From Caprimulgus europaeus (taxonomy: Eukaryota; Chordata; Aves; Caprimulgiformes; Caprimulgidae), in the NCBI GenBank assembly GCA_907165065.1, contig OU015528.1:45003515-45067514 (forward strand): 64,000 nt of DNA. The letters run 5' to 3'. The notes under the pieces are model-generated. The model saw only the letters and a list, made by a program, of their open reading frames with translations, searched no databases and was not told where the DNA came from. Every line of letters begins with the position of its first letter. Position 1 is the first letter of the stretch. Positions 45,901 to 56,520 of this stretch are shown in pieces. The position numbers and the translations under genes are program-made.

Positions 45901-48900
45901 GGGGGGGAGGAGGGGGACGGGCGGGTATAGGCAGGTAATATAACGGGCCTGAAAGCTGGCATATCTGCTGTCCATGACTTGATATAACTACTTGTAGCAT
46001 TAGTTAGTTCACTATGGCAGTGAGCAGGTTATCAGTTTTTAGTGTTGGGCATTATCTAGTCAGTTCTCTATTGGAACAATAATGTACTCTAATGTAAGCA
46101 CTGTGGTCAACAGTACTACTTTACTACTAATCTAGCTAGGTGTTCAATAATGAATGTATTAAGATCCACTTTTTTTATTGTAGACACCCTGCTTTTGGCC
46201 TATGCATGCTATTCTGGCTTTTGGTTGTGGTTATCCAGTGTTTCGTGTATTTGATCATGTGTTTGATGCTTGAATAGACCTATTCTCAAGATGGAGTTAC
46301 TGAGACTGTCTGGACAAGTGGATCTTCAAAAAGTGGACCTCTACAGGCATTTTCTAGGGAGTCTACAAGAGTGTCAAGAAGAACACCAAGGAAAAGGGTG
46401 ATGAGAGGCTTATTTTAATAGACAAGCTTTTTTTTTTTTTCTTCTCACTGTTAGGGTCCCAGTGGCTATTTTATTCAATTGTTTTCTTTTGTTTGTTTTA
46501 AACAAACAGGTGGAAGCTACAGCACAGTTGCCTGTAGATGATGCTGTAATATCAGAGAGTACTCCCATAGCTGAAACTATATTGACTGCAAGCGACGAGA
46601 CCCTAGTAAATATCCTTAGTAAATATGTTTAATAACTCATGCAACTGGTATTCTTCTCTAATATATCTTTACTGACAGAATCATTCTGTTTTGAACAGAT
46701 AGAAGACTGTTTTACAGAAAGAAAAGCTGACTATTCAGTAGTCTTTGAAACTATGTATTCAGTACTTGCATTAGTACCTAATGTTGTTCACTGTTGAGAT
46801 GGGACTAGGTAAACACCTAGGTCCCATCTAATGTTTTTTTTAGGGCGGGGGGGAAGTTGTGAAGAACCATTTTAAAAGCTTAGCTCTTTTCTTAATTTAT
46901 TTAAGTATATGCAGAATATCTGCTTTTATGTTTGGCTGTTCTTCTGAACTAATAGCTTTTATGTTTCTAAACGGCTTAAAAGAAACTACTTGGAATGATA
47001 AGCAATGTGTTTTCTGTGCATATTTCAGAGTAACTGTTACATAACCTTCTTGAGTTGACTCCTAACATGCATATATTCAATGCACATAAAGGTTTTGTTG
47101 TTTGGTTTTGCCCCCTTCCCCCCTTTCTGTTTTGTATTTTGGCTGATTCTGAGTTTGAACAATTTTGAATCTCGGCAGGTTGTCAATAGGGTGCCTGGAA
47201 ATTTCAAGCATGCAGCTCCTACGCTGTCAGTCAGTGAACTCTCAGACTTGCCCAGAAGAACACCAAAGAAACCATTGATGACAGCTGAAGTAAATAAATT
47301 AAAACTTAGATTGCTCTTGCTTACTCTCTCTGAACAAAATTCTTGTGTGTATGTGCTTACTCCTTAGTACAGAAGAGGTGGAGGACGTCACTGCCCAGGT
47401 GACACTGGTCAAAATAGACTAGAGCTGTCACATGGCATAAAAGAGAGAATATAAACAACACATTTCCTCTTTAAGATTTATGTGTGTGTGTGTGGAAATC
47501 CTGCTTTTTTTATTATTTTCTTTTTATTTTTTTTTTTTCTAAGGCAAATATGTTTTGGTATGTTATTTCTCCTTGTGCTGACATTTTTCTGTACAAAATG
47601 TAGATTTCTTTTTTTTTCTTTTAATTCCTTTGAATAGCTCCAAGACAGAGCAGAACTGGATTGATCTACCTTTGATCTTGTAAATCGGCCTGTCCTGAAA
47701 AACCACAATGTGCCTTAGTTTAGGGAATTAAATAGTAGGATTACTTGAGACCATACCCCCAAATCTAAAAAGCATCTGTAGATTCCTGTCAGTTATTAAG
47801 AAAGATAATTCTTTTACTGTTAACTTGTTCAAGCTGTCAAAATTGTATCTTTTGGAGAACTGTGTAAAGCACTTGCAATAATATGTAATCATGTTAACGT
47901 AGTACTGTAATAGTGTAGAATTTTACATTGCAAGATAATGCTTGGCTGAATTTAAATGGAGTTCATTGCTTCATGTAGTTACTGTAGATAAAACTTGTAT
48001 TAAAACTTGTGAAGCCTACTCTACCAATGGATCTGAGATTTATGAAATAGGCTACTTTATTCGTTTATAATGTGACTGCAGTGTAGACTTAGTTGTGAAA
48101 TAGAAAGCTGTGGGAAAATCTGATGTTCTATTTCAGACTGCTTATGTTTTTTTCAGTTAGTATTCTATTGTACTCTGGTGTTGTTTATTACAGCAAGAAG
48201 AGACATATTGCCCACATCAGTGCTTTTCTAGTCATGTTTGCCACAACCAATCCTTTGATCAGCTCAACACAGCCATGATAGAGGTGATGGTTAAGATTTC
48301 TTTATCATCTACACCATTGGCTGGCAGGTGTATTGTGTTTATACAATGTATTCTTTATCTTAAAGGAAACTGAGGAGAGCACTGAATGCTTTAAGACACC
48401 AAAAGTGACCAGACAGCTACCACTAGCAAAGGTTAAACTAACTTCTAAACCCCAAGAAGTAAACTTCCTGAATGTCACTGGGTGACTCATTAATTCTTAC
48501 AGATTGCACATGGTTATGGTTGCTGAGATAGCTATGCAGGAGCTTTTTGTTTTGCAGTCTGTTAGGCCTATAACTTTTTGTTTGTTTGTTTCCTAGGTGC
48601 TGGAGAGAACTCCTACAGAAGAAAGAAGAGTAGAAAGGGATATTCTTAAGGAAATGTTCCCTTATGAAGCATCAACACCTACAGGAATTAGGTATTTCTA
48701 AGGTTTATGGGGGCTTGTTTCTCAGTTCTTGTAGTCATATTGAAGCTGAGAAGTATCTTTGATTATATCGGTAGATTCTGAGGAACAGTTTTTGCACTCT
48801 GTTTCAATGACAGCTGAGATGGCCACCTTGTTCTTCTGTTCTGCATACATGGTTTTGTTAGCCAAAACAGCTTCTTTATTTAAATTAGGCTGGGAGAATA

Positions 48901-50301
48901 GGGTACTACTATAGTAAGAATTATTACTGGAACTTCTGGATGGTGGAGGGTAAATTGAAAGGGCTTCTCTGTGGTAATAGCTCACAATTTTTAAGTTTTT
49001 GGCTAGATGCAACTGCTTTAGGCCTGCTGTTAAATTAAGGAAAGATCTCCCAGCATAGATTTGAGCTCTCTTTTTGAAAGCCAAAAAGAATTTTCAAATA
49101 CTGTGTTTTTCCCTTTAAGTAGCAGTCTTCTTGTAGTCAGAGATTACTTTTAACACGAATAAAGATGGCATCTAGGAAGGGCTAATAAATTTTTCTTTGC
49201 AAGTTTGTAATTAAACAAAACATGAAACAACCCTCTGGATACTTAAACAATTCACAAAACTTTGTCCTGTTTAGAGAACACAAGAAAAGGTTTCCCTATA
49301 TTAAGATGTGAAATCAACTCCTGTGTTTCCAACATGTTAATTAGAGCTTCAATTTAAGCTGCAATTGCATAAATTCTTACCATAAGGAGAATATATGTTA
49401 CCATTTACTACTACAGTGGTGTATATACTCACCACTCAGCTTTGTTCTCTCTTGTTTTGAGATCTATCAGTCTAGTTAAATCTATGCTACTTAAAAAAAA
49501 AAAAAATCATACATGTGTACTCCTTGTATATAAGGACATGGCAATGTATGTGGGTTTTTTGACCCTTACTGTTGTGTCTTCTGGCTGTGTGTGATGGCTT
49601 AACCATCAGTAGATATTATTAGGAACAATTTTAGGTTTAGAAATCCCATTGGCTGCACAGGTGATTGTTGAAGATGCAGATAGAGAGAAGCATTTCTTAG
49701 AGTTTTCTTGTCAGTTATGATCCATTGATTATGTAAATAGGGTGAAGTAATTTGACATTTGAGGTTTTTTTAAGGGGTGTTTTAAAGGTTGTTTTGATCA
49801 CTGAATGGTTAACTTTAAAAATAATGGACTTGTTAGAGTTTGGTACAGATCTTTTGGGTACTGTATTCACTAAATAGTGAATTTTTAGTTCTTTAATTAT
49901 AATAAAATTTTTAATTCTTTAATTGTACTAAAATTTTCCTATATGCCTTAGATTGCTCTTTTAAATATGTAATTTTGGTTTGGGTTTTTTGTTTGTTTGA
50001 TTTAATTAACAGTGCTAGCTGCCGTAGACCAATCAAAGGAGCTGCTAGCCGGCCTATAGAGCACAGTGACTTCAGGATGGAGGAAAGTTTCTCTAAGTAT
50101 GCTCCAAAATATGGTACCTCAGCCGACATCAAGTTGGAGAAACCACCAACAAAAAAAGAACGCTCCGTTCCCCTGTGGATAAAAATTCTCTTTGTTGTTG
50201 TTTTGGTCTTCTTGTTTTTGGTTTATCAGTCTATGGAAACTAATCAAGGAAATCCTTTCTCTAAATATCTGAATATGGTCTCTCTGAGCAGTGCCAAATA
50301 A
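27701..50301 (+). CDS. TMPO: Thymopoietin / lamina-associated polypeptide 2 (LAP2 beta type), nine coding exons
   Basis: Inner-nuclear-membrane LEM protein that binds BAF-DNA and B-type lamins, organising chromatin at the envelope. Coding exons: 27701-27943, 37827-37953, 39595-39753, 41315-41415, 46278-46397, 46510-46605, 47179-47289, 48597-48691, 50013-50301; all introns are GT-AG and phases join without a frameshift. The product is 446 residues (human beta, from memory, 454). Domains: LEM-like domain 1-50 ([20 protein letters not shown]), LEM domain about 97-142, a basic Ser/Thr-Pro-rich nucleoplasmic region, and one C-terminal membrane segment about 404-423 ([17 protein letters not shown]) with a short lumenal tail. 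Exons 5-7 (109 codons) are all phase 0, so skipping them gives a gamma-type form. The mammalian alpha-specific exon is not present in intron 3. Confidence 0.96.
28382..31200. other. TMPO intron 1, proximal part
   Basis: AT-rich intron without a supportable exon. It holds a C-run/A-run patch near 29585-29640 and the A/C-rich tract at 30671-30826 (listed separately). Confidence 0.6.
30671..30826. repeat. A/C-only low-complexity tract
   Basis: About 155 bp composed almost entirely of A and C on the plus strand (runs such as aaacccacaaacaaacagac), with only a few G or T. The minus strand, which is the template for TMPO, is correspondingly G/T-rich. It starts from a 13-nt A run and may be a decayed poly(A)-derived repeat. 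Confidence 0.8.
31205..31570. promoter_or_regulatory. Intragenic CpG-rich island with CTCF-like site in TMPO intron 1
   Basis: An isolated GC- and CpG-rich patch about 3.5 kb inside intron 1, flanked by AT-rich DNA. It contains CCGCCAGGGGGCGCC at 31447-31461, a near-perfect match to the CTCF core, as well as GC boxes and G-rich runs. It could be an insulator, enhancer or alternative promoter. The open frames over it are GC-rich artefacts. There is no recognisable coding exon. Confidence 0.55.
33530..33660 (-). mobile_element. Short CR1 3'-end fragment in TMPO intron 1
   Basis: The plus strand shows 'cacacagaatgttagggatt' followed by 'ggaagggacctcgaaagatc' and 'gagtccaacc', the reverse complement of a CR1 3' terminus. 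About 130 bp remain. It lies antisense to TMPO. Confidence 0.8.
33661..37000. other. TMPO intron 1, distal part
   Basis: AT-rich intronic DNA. The 94-codon frame at 35534-35818 has no family signature. At the end of this stretch, a very strong pyrimidine tract leads to the candidate acceptor at 37000. Confidence 0.55.
37001..37099 (+). other. Candidate alternative terminal exon in TMPO intron 1
   Basis: A long pyrimidine tract ending 'cctctctcctgcag' (37000) is one of the best acceptors in the window. Spliced to exon 1 (phase 0), the following 32 codons are open (start [10 protein letters not shown], end DIAELLI) before TGA at 37097-37099. An ATTAAA signal lies near 37551. It would give a short, membrane-free protein with only the LEM-like domain. 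There is no proof it is used; it may be a decoy. Confidence 0.25.
37827..37953 (+). CDS. TMPO: TMPO exon 2
   Basis: Acceptor 'cacactcacag'|AAAGCC, donor GTAG|gtaggt, phase 0 to 1. It encodes the basic linker and the first half of the LEM domain ([20 protein letters not shown], then LNPGPIV). An in-frame alternative acceptor lies 66 nt upstream, at 37760. Confidence 0.96.
39595..39753 (+). CDS. TMPO: TMPO exon 3
   Basis: Acceptor 'ccttgttatag', donor GAAG|gtaagg, phase 1 to 1. It encodes the second half of the LEM domain ([13 protein letters not shown]) and a polar stretch ending QYSDNEE, closely matching the mammalian constant region. Confidence 0.96.
39754..41314. other. TMPO intron 3, no LAP2-alpha exon
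   Basis: In mammals the large LAP2-alpha-specific exon lies after the shared exon 3. Here the 1.56-kb intron has no open frame of any size. It instead holds a G/T-rich tract (40389-40453) and an A/C-rich patch (about 40693-40722). Confidence 0.75.
41315..41415 (+). CDS. TMPO: TMPO exon 4
   Basis: Acceptor 'ccagttacag'|ATCC, donor CAG|gtatgt, phase 1 to 0. It encodes about 33 residues of the lamin-binding-side nucleoplasmic region ([20 protein letters not shown]) and matches the human exon by eye. Confidence 0.95.
41416..46277. other. TMPO intron 4
   Basis: A 4.9-kb intron. It contains an A/C-rich patch (43264-43311), the candidate alternative exon at 44121-44185 and a G-run cluster at 45901-45925. 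A CTCF-like word on the minus strand at about 45094-45109 is imperfect. The 113-codon minus-strand frame at 45158-45499 looks like chance. Confidence 0.6.
44121..44185 (+). other. Candidate alternative TMPO exon, phase-matched to exon 4
   Basis: Acceptor 'atgacctgtatag' and strong donor TTG|gtaagt bound 65 nt. Joined to exon 3 (phase 1), it reads 21 open codons ([14 protein letters not shown]...) and ends in phase 0, ready for exon 5. These are exactly the entry and exit phases of exon 4. Joined after exon 4 instead, it hits an in-frame TGA. It could therefore be mutually exclusive with exon 4 or a poison exon. Not recognised from mammalian isoforms. Confidence 0.35.
46278..46397 (+). CDS. 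TMPO: TMPO exon 5 (beta-specific)
   Basis: Forty codons, phase 0 to 0, the same length as in human. The sequence includes [20 protein letters not shown] and RRTPRKR. The acceptor 'gatgcttgaatag' has a weak pyrimidine tract, in keeping with regulated inclusion. The donor is AGG|gtgatg. It is absent from gamma-type transcripts. Confidence 0.93.
46510..46605 (+). CDS. TMPO: TMPO exon 6 (beta-specific)
   Basis: Thirty-two codons, phase 0 to 0, containing the conserved [12 protein letters not shown] block. Only a 112-bp intron separates it from exon 5. The donor CTA|gtaaat is followed 13 nt later by a second, similar donor (tta|gtaaat), which would shift the frame if used. Confidence 0.93.
47179..47289 (+). 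CDS. TMPO: TMPO exon 7 (beta-specific)
   Basis: Thirty-seven codons, phase 0 to 0. [12 protein letters not shown] and [11 protein letters not shown] match the mammalian exon, including a Thr-Pro site. Donor GAA|gtaaat. If not spliced, the frame runs on to a stop at 47367, which would give a truncated soluble form. Confidence 0.93.
48194..48283 (+). other. TMPO: Candidate extra TMPO exon 7a (phase 0-0)
   Basis: A good acceptor ('ggtgttgtttattacag') and a usable donor GAG|gtgatg bound 90 nt, fully open for 30 codons in the phase-0 frame ([10 protein letters not shown]... ending NTAMIE). It would insert between exons 7 and 8 without disturbing the frame. The residues are Cys/His-rich and not part of human LAP2 beta as I recall it. 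I could not check transcripts. Confidence 0.45.
48366..48431 (+). other. TMPO: Candidate extra TMPO exon 7b (phase 0-0)
   Basis: Acceptor 'attctttatcttaaag' and donor AAG|gttaaa bound 66 nt, open for 22 codons in phase 0 ([20 protein letters not shown], then AK). The Thr-Pro-Lys motif and acidic/basic style fit the neighbouring TMPO nucleoplasmic segment. It lies 82 bp after candidate 7a, so the two could form an avian-type cassette before exon 8. With both, the protein would be 498 residues. Confidence 0.5.
48597..48691 (+). CDS. TMPO: TMPO exon 8
   Basis: Acceptor 'ttgtttgtttcctag', donor ATTAG|gtattt, phase 0 to 2. It encodes [20 protein letters not shown], the most conserved part of the LAP2 C-terminal half, followed by PTGI. 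Confidence 0.96.
50013..50301 (+). CDS. TMPO: TMPO exon 9 (terminal coding exon)
   Basis: Acceptor 'gatttaattaacag'. It starts in phase 2 with [12 protein letters not shown], continues with the juxtamembrane basic stretch KKERSVP and the single membrane-spanning helix, and ends SLSSAK followed by TAA at 50299-50301. An AATAAA overlaps the stop codon (50297-50302) but is unlikely to be the main poly(A) signal. Confidence 0.96.
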
Positions 50302-51850
50302 ATATTTTTCTGAAAGGCACACGTATTTGATCTCCTGTTTTCAATTGTAGAGAACTCTTCTGCCCTCTTACCGGCTCAAGGACTTCTTACAAATAATGTG
50401 ATTGGAATCTGACAAATTGGATAAACGAAGCAAGATAATGTTATATGGACATCAGTAACTTTCTGGACTTTGGACTAGTAGGAGATCACTTTGCCATAGG
50501 AATAACATTTTTTTAGATCTTTGAACTTTTTTGTAGACTTTATTTTTTTAATGTGGACATCCTTTAAATTCATTTTTGAGAAACTGTATAGTTGTTTTTG
50601 CAAGAACTTGGAAGCTGAGAAGGGCAAAAATGTAGTAAAATGTGAAGCTGTGTTTTTAATGCTTTTCCTTTGTACAGAAAAGAAGTTGTACTTTTGTCTA
50701 TAGATTATTGTGCAGGAGGATTTTAACACAGGTGATAAAGGGAAATGCATTTTTGTATGCATTTTTGTAGTAACAATGTAACTGAGTGACCTTTCTTAGT
50801 CTGTAGGGAGAGTACAATGACAACCTTTTCTGTAGATTACTGTAACATTTTAGTAAATGTAACTGTAAACCTGTTTGCATTTCTGTAAAAGTCTTAGTAT
50901 CATATTAGTAACTCCATTTAAGCGTAGCATCATTTAAATGTATGACTTCATTTTAGTGCTTACAGTGTTGTAGGAGCTAAATACAAATCTAATTGGCAAA
51001 AGATATCTTAGGGGAACTTATTTATTAGTAATATGTGTGGAAAATAAAAATTAAATCCATATAATTTGCTACTAAAATACTTTCTGGCATCAAGGCTGTT
51101 ATCTGAAGTGGTCTGAATTCCAACTTTAGCAGTGGTCTTTTTCTTTTTTTAAAAAGCAAGTTCTTTCCAACACAGCTTTATGTGATTATATTTGAATATT
51201 AATGTAGAAAAGTATTCTCAAAGTGTGAAAATTCCATATGAAGTTTTATTCTTGTATGAAGAGGGCATTGCTGCATTTTCTGCTACAGTTTCATCTTCTA
51301 AGGTGAGATTTACTACTTTCATGCAGTTGAGTATTTTTCTCAGTGAAAGCATGCTGAAACACTCTATATTGTGTAACTGAGTTGAGCAGGCAGCTGACTT
51401 CACTACTACCAATGTAGAGTGATAAGCAACAATTTTTAAAGTGAATGTATACATTTTGGTGTGCTTAAATCTGCAGGATACAAATGTTCAGTCTCATTGC
51501 TTGGTACAAAATCGCAATAAATCATACTATTTCTTAAAGTGCTACTTATAAAAAGCTGAGAACATTAGTTAATAGTCAATAACTTTTTACTGTAGGTACA
51601 ATTATTGTGTAGACTATAGCTATGGGGAAGCTTTACTTTCCGTGAACTTTGGGACAAACATGGTATTTTTTAGCAAACCTATAGTTTTGGGTTTTTTTTG
51701 TGTTAAGATTAATGTTTTTTTTCCTTTTAATCTGCTTTAAGTAATCCAAATAGCTAAACTTGTGTCCATCCTATAGAAAATTGTAATGTAAGACATTCAC
51801 TTTTGGTGTCAAAATGCAGAAAAATAAAAGTGATTTTCATGCGTGTGGAT
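50302..51850 (+). other. TMPO: Probable TMPO 3' UTR with alternative poly(A) signals
   Basis: AATAAA hexamers occur at 51043-51048, 51516-51521 and 51823-51828. The first and last have G/T-rich sequence shortly downstream. These would give 3' UTRs of roughly 0.77, 1.2 and 1.55 kb. Which are used cannot be told from the sequence. Confidence 0.55.
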
Positions 51851-54800
51851 TTTCTTTATCAAAATAAATGCATTGCTGAAAAGCAGCAAAAGCAAGTCTA
51901 CTGATGTATCAATGGTGTCATTTCTTTGCTGCTACAGTCTTCCATTTAAAATAAATAATCTGATAGAGCAATCCAGGTCAACCCTTGGTGAGAGGAATAT
52001 TCATCATACTTGCACTATAATAATAGTTTTGCACTTATAATCCTTTAGCCTATATTAGGCCTGTAATTTGAATAGAGGGGAGAAGCTAGTCTTCATTTGC
52101 TTTTCAATAGTTAATGAACTTCCATTTCACTTTGTTATTCTTTTCATCTCACTTTGCTTATGTTTTAACATGAAGTGTCTTTTTCTTCTAGTTGCATGAA
52201 ATACTTTCAGTTGACCTCCTTCAGGGATACTATTAGCATCATTAAAAAGAAAACCACCAATCAACCAAACAAAACTGAATTGCAATGCAATTAAATGTCA
52301 TCATTCTTTCATTTATGTTTTGGAGTATCTCCATGAGAAACCTCTCAACTCCAGTGTTACTTCACAGAAGGTAAAGACTTTTCTACATAAGTCCTCAAAG
52401 TAATCTACATGTAGCTCAGTTGTAGTTGGAAGTAAATGCATCTTCAATAAATTAATGAAAAATAATGAGCTGCTTATACTTGAGGCATTTTATGGTATGA
52501 GATAGCCCTGGGAGTACTCTCTTCCTTATTTCCTCTTTTCCTTCCTCACCCAGCCCCAAATATGGATTTACGAGCATTCCTAAAGCTATTAATGTCACTT
52601 GAAGAGTAACATATATAGTAATGGTGCTAGTAGCTGAATAGTTGCATGTGCTTAAAGCCTTCTAAATACTGCTGTATAAGTTACACTGAAGTAGTGTTTG
52701 TATCAAGGTGCTGAAGCAATAGGAACTGGTGTTCTCTTTTTTATTTTTAAAAATAAACTAATGGAACAGAGTGAAATTATCTTGGCTTCTAGACAGAGCC
52801 AGGTTAAACTTTCTGAACCAGTCACAAAATAGAGCAAATTTATGGACTGTTATTAGTATCCAAATTCCAATTGCAAAAATTAGTTGAGTTTTGATGTAGT
52901 AAGAATTGATTAAGTCCTTTTTAGGGCAAGGGCTACAAGAAGCCTGGGAAAAGGCCTGTGTAAGTTAATAGGAATGATAATGGGGGTTTTTTGCTTGTTT
53001 TGGATTTTGTTCTCATGATTGGTCATGGTCATACTGCTTAGAATACTGTGATGAAAACTTTGCAGATCTTGATTTGCCTGTCTGGATTAGAGCTTTCTAA
53101 AAGAGAGCTTGTGCTTTTTAAATTGTGTGCTGATCTTTTAACGGGCACCCAGTCTTGGGAGTCTGGTATCAGGCTGCAAATCGCTAGAGGCTATCACTTG
53201 CAGTGTTGAGACTCATGGCATCTGATCCGTGGTAAGGCTGTGAGAGCTTACCTAGCACCTGAGAAAAGAAACTCTCAATGAGGATCTTCAATTTACATTG
53301 AGTGTGTTTTGAAACCTTGATATGTGTTTAAGTAGGAAACTATGAAGGAACTTTATCTTCTCCAAGTTTACTTGCTAGCAGTATGCTCAGTACTGCCCTA
53401 CAGAATGCTTTCAGGTCCCTCCTAGGCTTGATCTGTGTGTGTTTTGGTTTGTGTTTCTTGTGGCTCAGCTTGGGAAAATCTTTATGGCATCCTCAGTTCC
53501 TGCTAATTACCTTCTCAGATAGTTCTGCAGACAAAGTATATTTAAAAAAAAAAAAAAGTATTAACTAGTTTGTGCAGAGTTAACTCAGAAAAGCTGAGTA
53601 CAAAAAGAATGCCTTTAAATACTACTCCAGAAGGAGGCTCCTCAGCAGAAAAAAAATGTATAATTGCAAATGAAGCTTGTAAAATTGTGTGGCATGTCTT
53701 GTACATGGTATTCTTAGCTTGCTTTGATATGTCTGAAATTGCATATTGAAAAAAAAAAAATTGAAAACTATTTAAATACTTCATCTGACTGATCAAAATA
53801 AGATACAGGGACGGGTTGTGATGTTTAATTTTAAATCTTGTGTGTACAAACTTAAGCATTTTGGCATACCCTTCATTGTCTCTTAATATAGCTTTTACTG
53901 TATGTTTGGTAAATCTACCTATGTTTGTCTAAAACTTATATCCTATGACTTTTGTTTTTCCTTAGGGAGTATACCGGGCTGCTTTGCACCAGTGCAACAG
54001 CAAGCTACAAATGTATACGTGTTCATACAGCATAGTGTCTGCAAGTTACTTCAACTTGCAAAATAGTCCGAAGGTGGCACATACACTTATAAGTAGTATG
54101 TATATATTGATATCTGGAAGAATAATTCTGCAAATTTTCTGTCCCATCTCACTTTGAAATTCTTTGTCAGCATTGGTAGTTTGTGGTTAAAAAAGCGTAT
54201 CTTTATGCCTTCTGTATTTGTTATTTAGGGAAAAAAAAAAAGATGCTTTATAGAGGAGAAACATGAAATGTCTGGGGAGAATTTAGATTAGAAAAGATTA
54301 ATAGACCAGGACACCTATGGCCGTGACTGTTAAGAATAGAAGAGATTTCACTATTCCCTGGGTTCAGAGGATGTAACTGAACTGCTGTCAACATAGTTTG
54401 GATCCCATTGAAGGAGACGCTGCAGTGTTAAGACTTCCTTTGGGCTGTGAAGCGTAGTTACAGCTTGAACTGTAACTGTTACTGATTATCTAGAATCATG
54501 GTCTAGTAGTTCTGGCGTTGATAGTATGAATGATTGTGTCCTGCTTACAACAGGAGCAGATGTTACTTGTGCTAACCTGAGTAGCAAAGGTGTTGATGGT
54601 TGTTTCACTGTCTCATTGTATATTTTTGAAAACAGTAAGTCAACTGGAGATCAAGATTGTAAGAGCTTTGATTTTACTTACAGGCTTCATCAAAATGAAA
54701 CTGTGAAAACTTATTTTAGCACATGAACTAGTCTACAGTGTTTTGATTGTATGCTGCTTGGGGCAAGGGAATGGAGAGGGGATGTGGTGGGTGTTAATAA

Positions 54801-56090
54801 CAGGAGGAGAGATGTAATTAAGAAAATTTTGGATTTGCCAAAGTGACATTTACCTATATTCCCAAAATTTGAAAACCTAATCATTAAAAAGATGGATTTA
54901 ATTTACAATAACTCCTTATTACTGTGAATCTGACAGAGGTAGACACCAAAAGGTATCTTTCAAGTCTTCATGTATTACTACGTTCAGTGTGTGTCAGAAA
55001 TCAGATTAATCTAGATGGTTTGAATTACAGGCTATTGCTATTTCATTCTTTCACATCTGGGAAGAAGTTGAGATTTTTAATGTAAAATTATATATATTAA
55101 TCAGGAATATATATTATCCCTGTATTTTCACTGGGATATGTTATACACTGCTGTTTAATAGCTCTTGTTAATAGTACAGCTCTTAGAAGTTAATTGTCAG
55201 CTAAAACCAAAGAAACTGTCAGTACTAGCTGTGCACACAAATTGCCATTATGTGTATAAAATACTCATAATTGGAAGGAGCAGATGATTTCTAGATGTTA
55301 AAAATCAGAAAAGTCTGCAAGAATTGCAATAATTTATATGTAATTTCAAGGTAAGAGGCAAGTCTCAAGCATGTTTAGATGTTTATTAGCTAATGAAAAA
55401 TAAGTATCAGTGTGTGGCTTTTAGGTAAGGTTGCTACCAACATTTGTTTAGATGCAAGTGAGTAGAGCAGAACCGAGTACTAGCAAGATGATCAATTCTG
55501 GCCTGTCTTCATTGCTGCCAGTGGCAGTGAAATGAACAGCACTTCAGGCTCTCAGCTGATTGCTAAATGAAAGTATTTAAAGAATGCAAGCTGTCACCTG
55601 ACCTTTTCCTACTTGGCAGCTGGAGGCTAGTTTACTCAACTTGGACTTCTGTGGCAGTGCTATTAAGTGTGTGTCATTTTTGCCTCTGTATAACAGTCTC
55701 CCTAGGTCCTCTCTGTTGTGAAATACAGTGAGTAGAGTCAAGCCTGAAGGTTGGTGTAGCAGGTCGTCCTCCTGCGAAGTGGGATATAGCAGCTGCTGAG
55801 CTTGACCAAAGGGGTGTTTCTTCAGTGTGGTGGTGCAAGTGTGCTATCAGTTGCATTACGGTTCGATGCCTCCAGTAACAGCTGGGATATTAGAATGTGC
55901 CTCCTGCTTTATTGTCCTGTGTGGTTATGGAGCACTATAATGGAAGGGATGTGATCAAGATGGTAAAAACTTGAGTTCTCATCTCCTTAGTAACTGGAAA
56001 GCTCAGTTGTGCTGTGCTAGGTTGGTATTATGTAAATCCACTCAAATGAGTGCAATCACACGGTCTCAGAAGAGACATAGTTTAAGGTAG
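51851..56090. other. Intergenic between TMPO and SLC25A3
   Basis: AT-rich with A-runs near 53541-53553 and 53749-53760. No recognisable gene, RNA or clear transposon. The short open frames look random. Confidence 0.6.
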
Positions 56091-56520
56091 TTAAACCGCC
56101 GCCGGGCCTGCAGCCAGGGATCACCGCGCTTCTCGGGCCTGTCGCAGCGGCAGCCCCAGCCTGACCTCTGCCACGGCAAGGGCAGCCGACGACCGGGCCG
56201 TGAGCCAACGAGCAGCCGCGGGACGCAGAGAGCGCATTCGCGTCCGTCCTGGCTCCTGGGGCTCTGGCAGCCGAGGCCCGGCCTCACCGCCCGGCGGCCG
56301 CGGCGACGCGCGGTAACCGCCCCCTTCCCCGCCGCAGGGGCGCGGTGCGCAGGCTGGGGGCGGTGGGGGCGTTAGCCTCGGCTGCGCGTGCGCGGTAATG
56401 CCGGCTGGCAGAGCGCCTTCGCCAATCGCCCTGCAGCTTCTTGGGCTGTGGCTCCGCCCCTTGCGTCGGCGAAGGACAAAGTGACGGAGCGGGGCGCGCG
56501 GTCAGCCTCTGCGCCGAGCT
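56091..56520 (+). promoter_or_regulatory. SLC25A3: SLC25A3 CpG-island promoter
   Basis: The CpG-rich island runs from about 56090 to 57110. TGCGCGTGCGCG at 56383-56394 closely fits the NRF-1 consensus (a regulator of nuclear genes for mitochondria). A CCAAT box lies at about 56423-56427 and a GC box (ctccgcccc) near 56451. No TATA box is seen. Transcription probably starts around 56470-56520. Confidence 0.7.

Noticed and set aside
48722-49084. 120-codon minus-strand open frame just after TMPO exon 8
   Set aside because: Antisense within an intron, no recognisable domain, no splice or promoter context.
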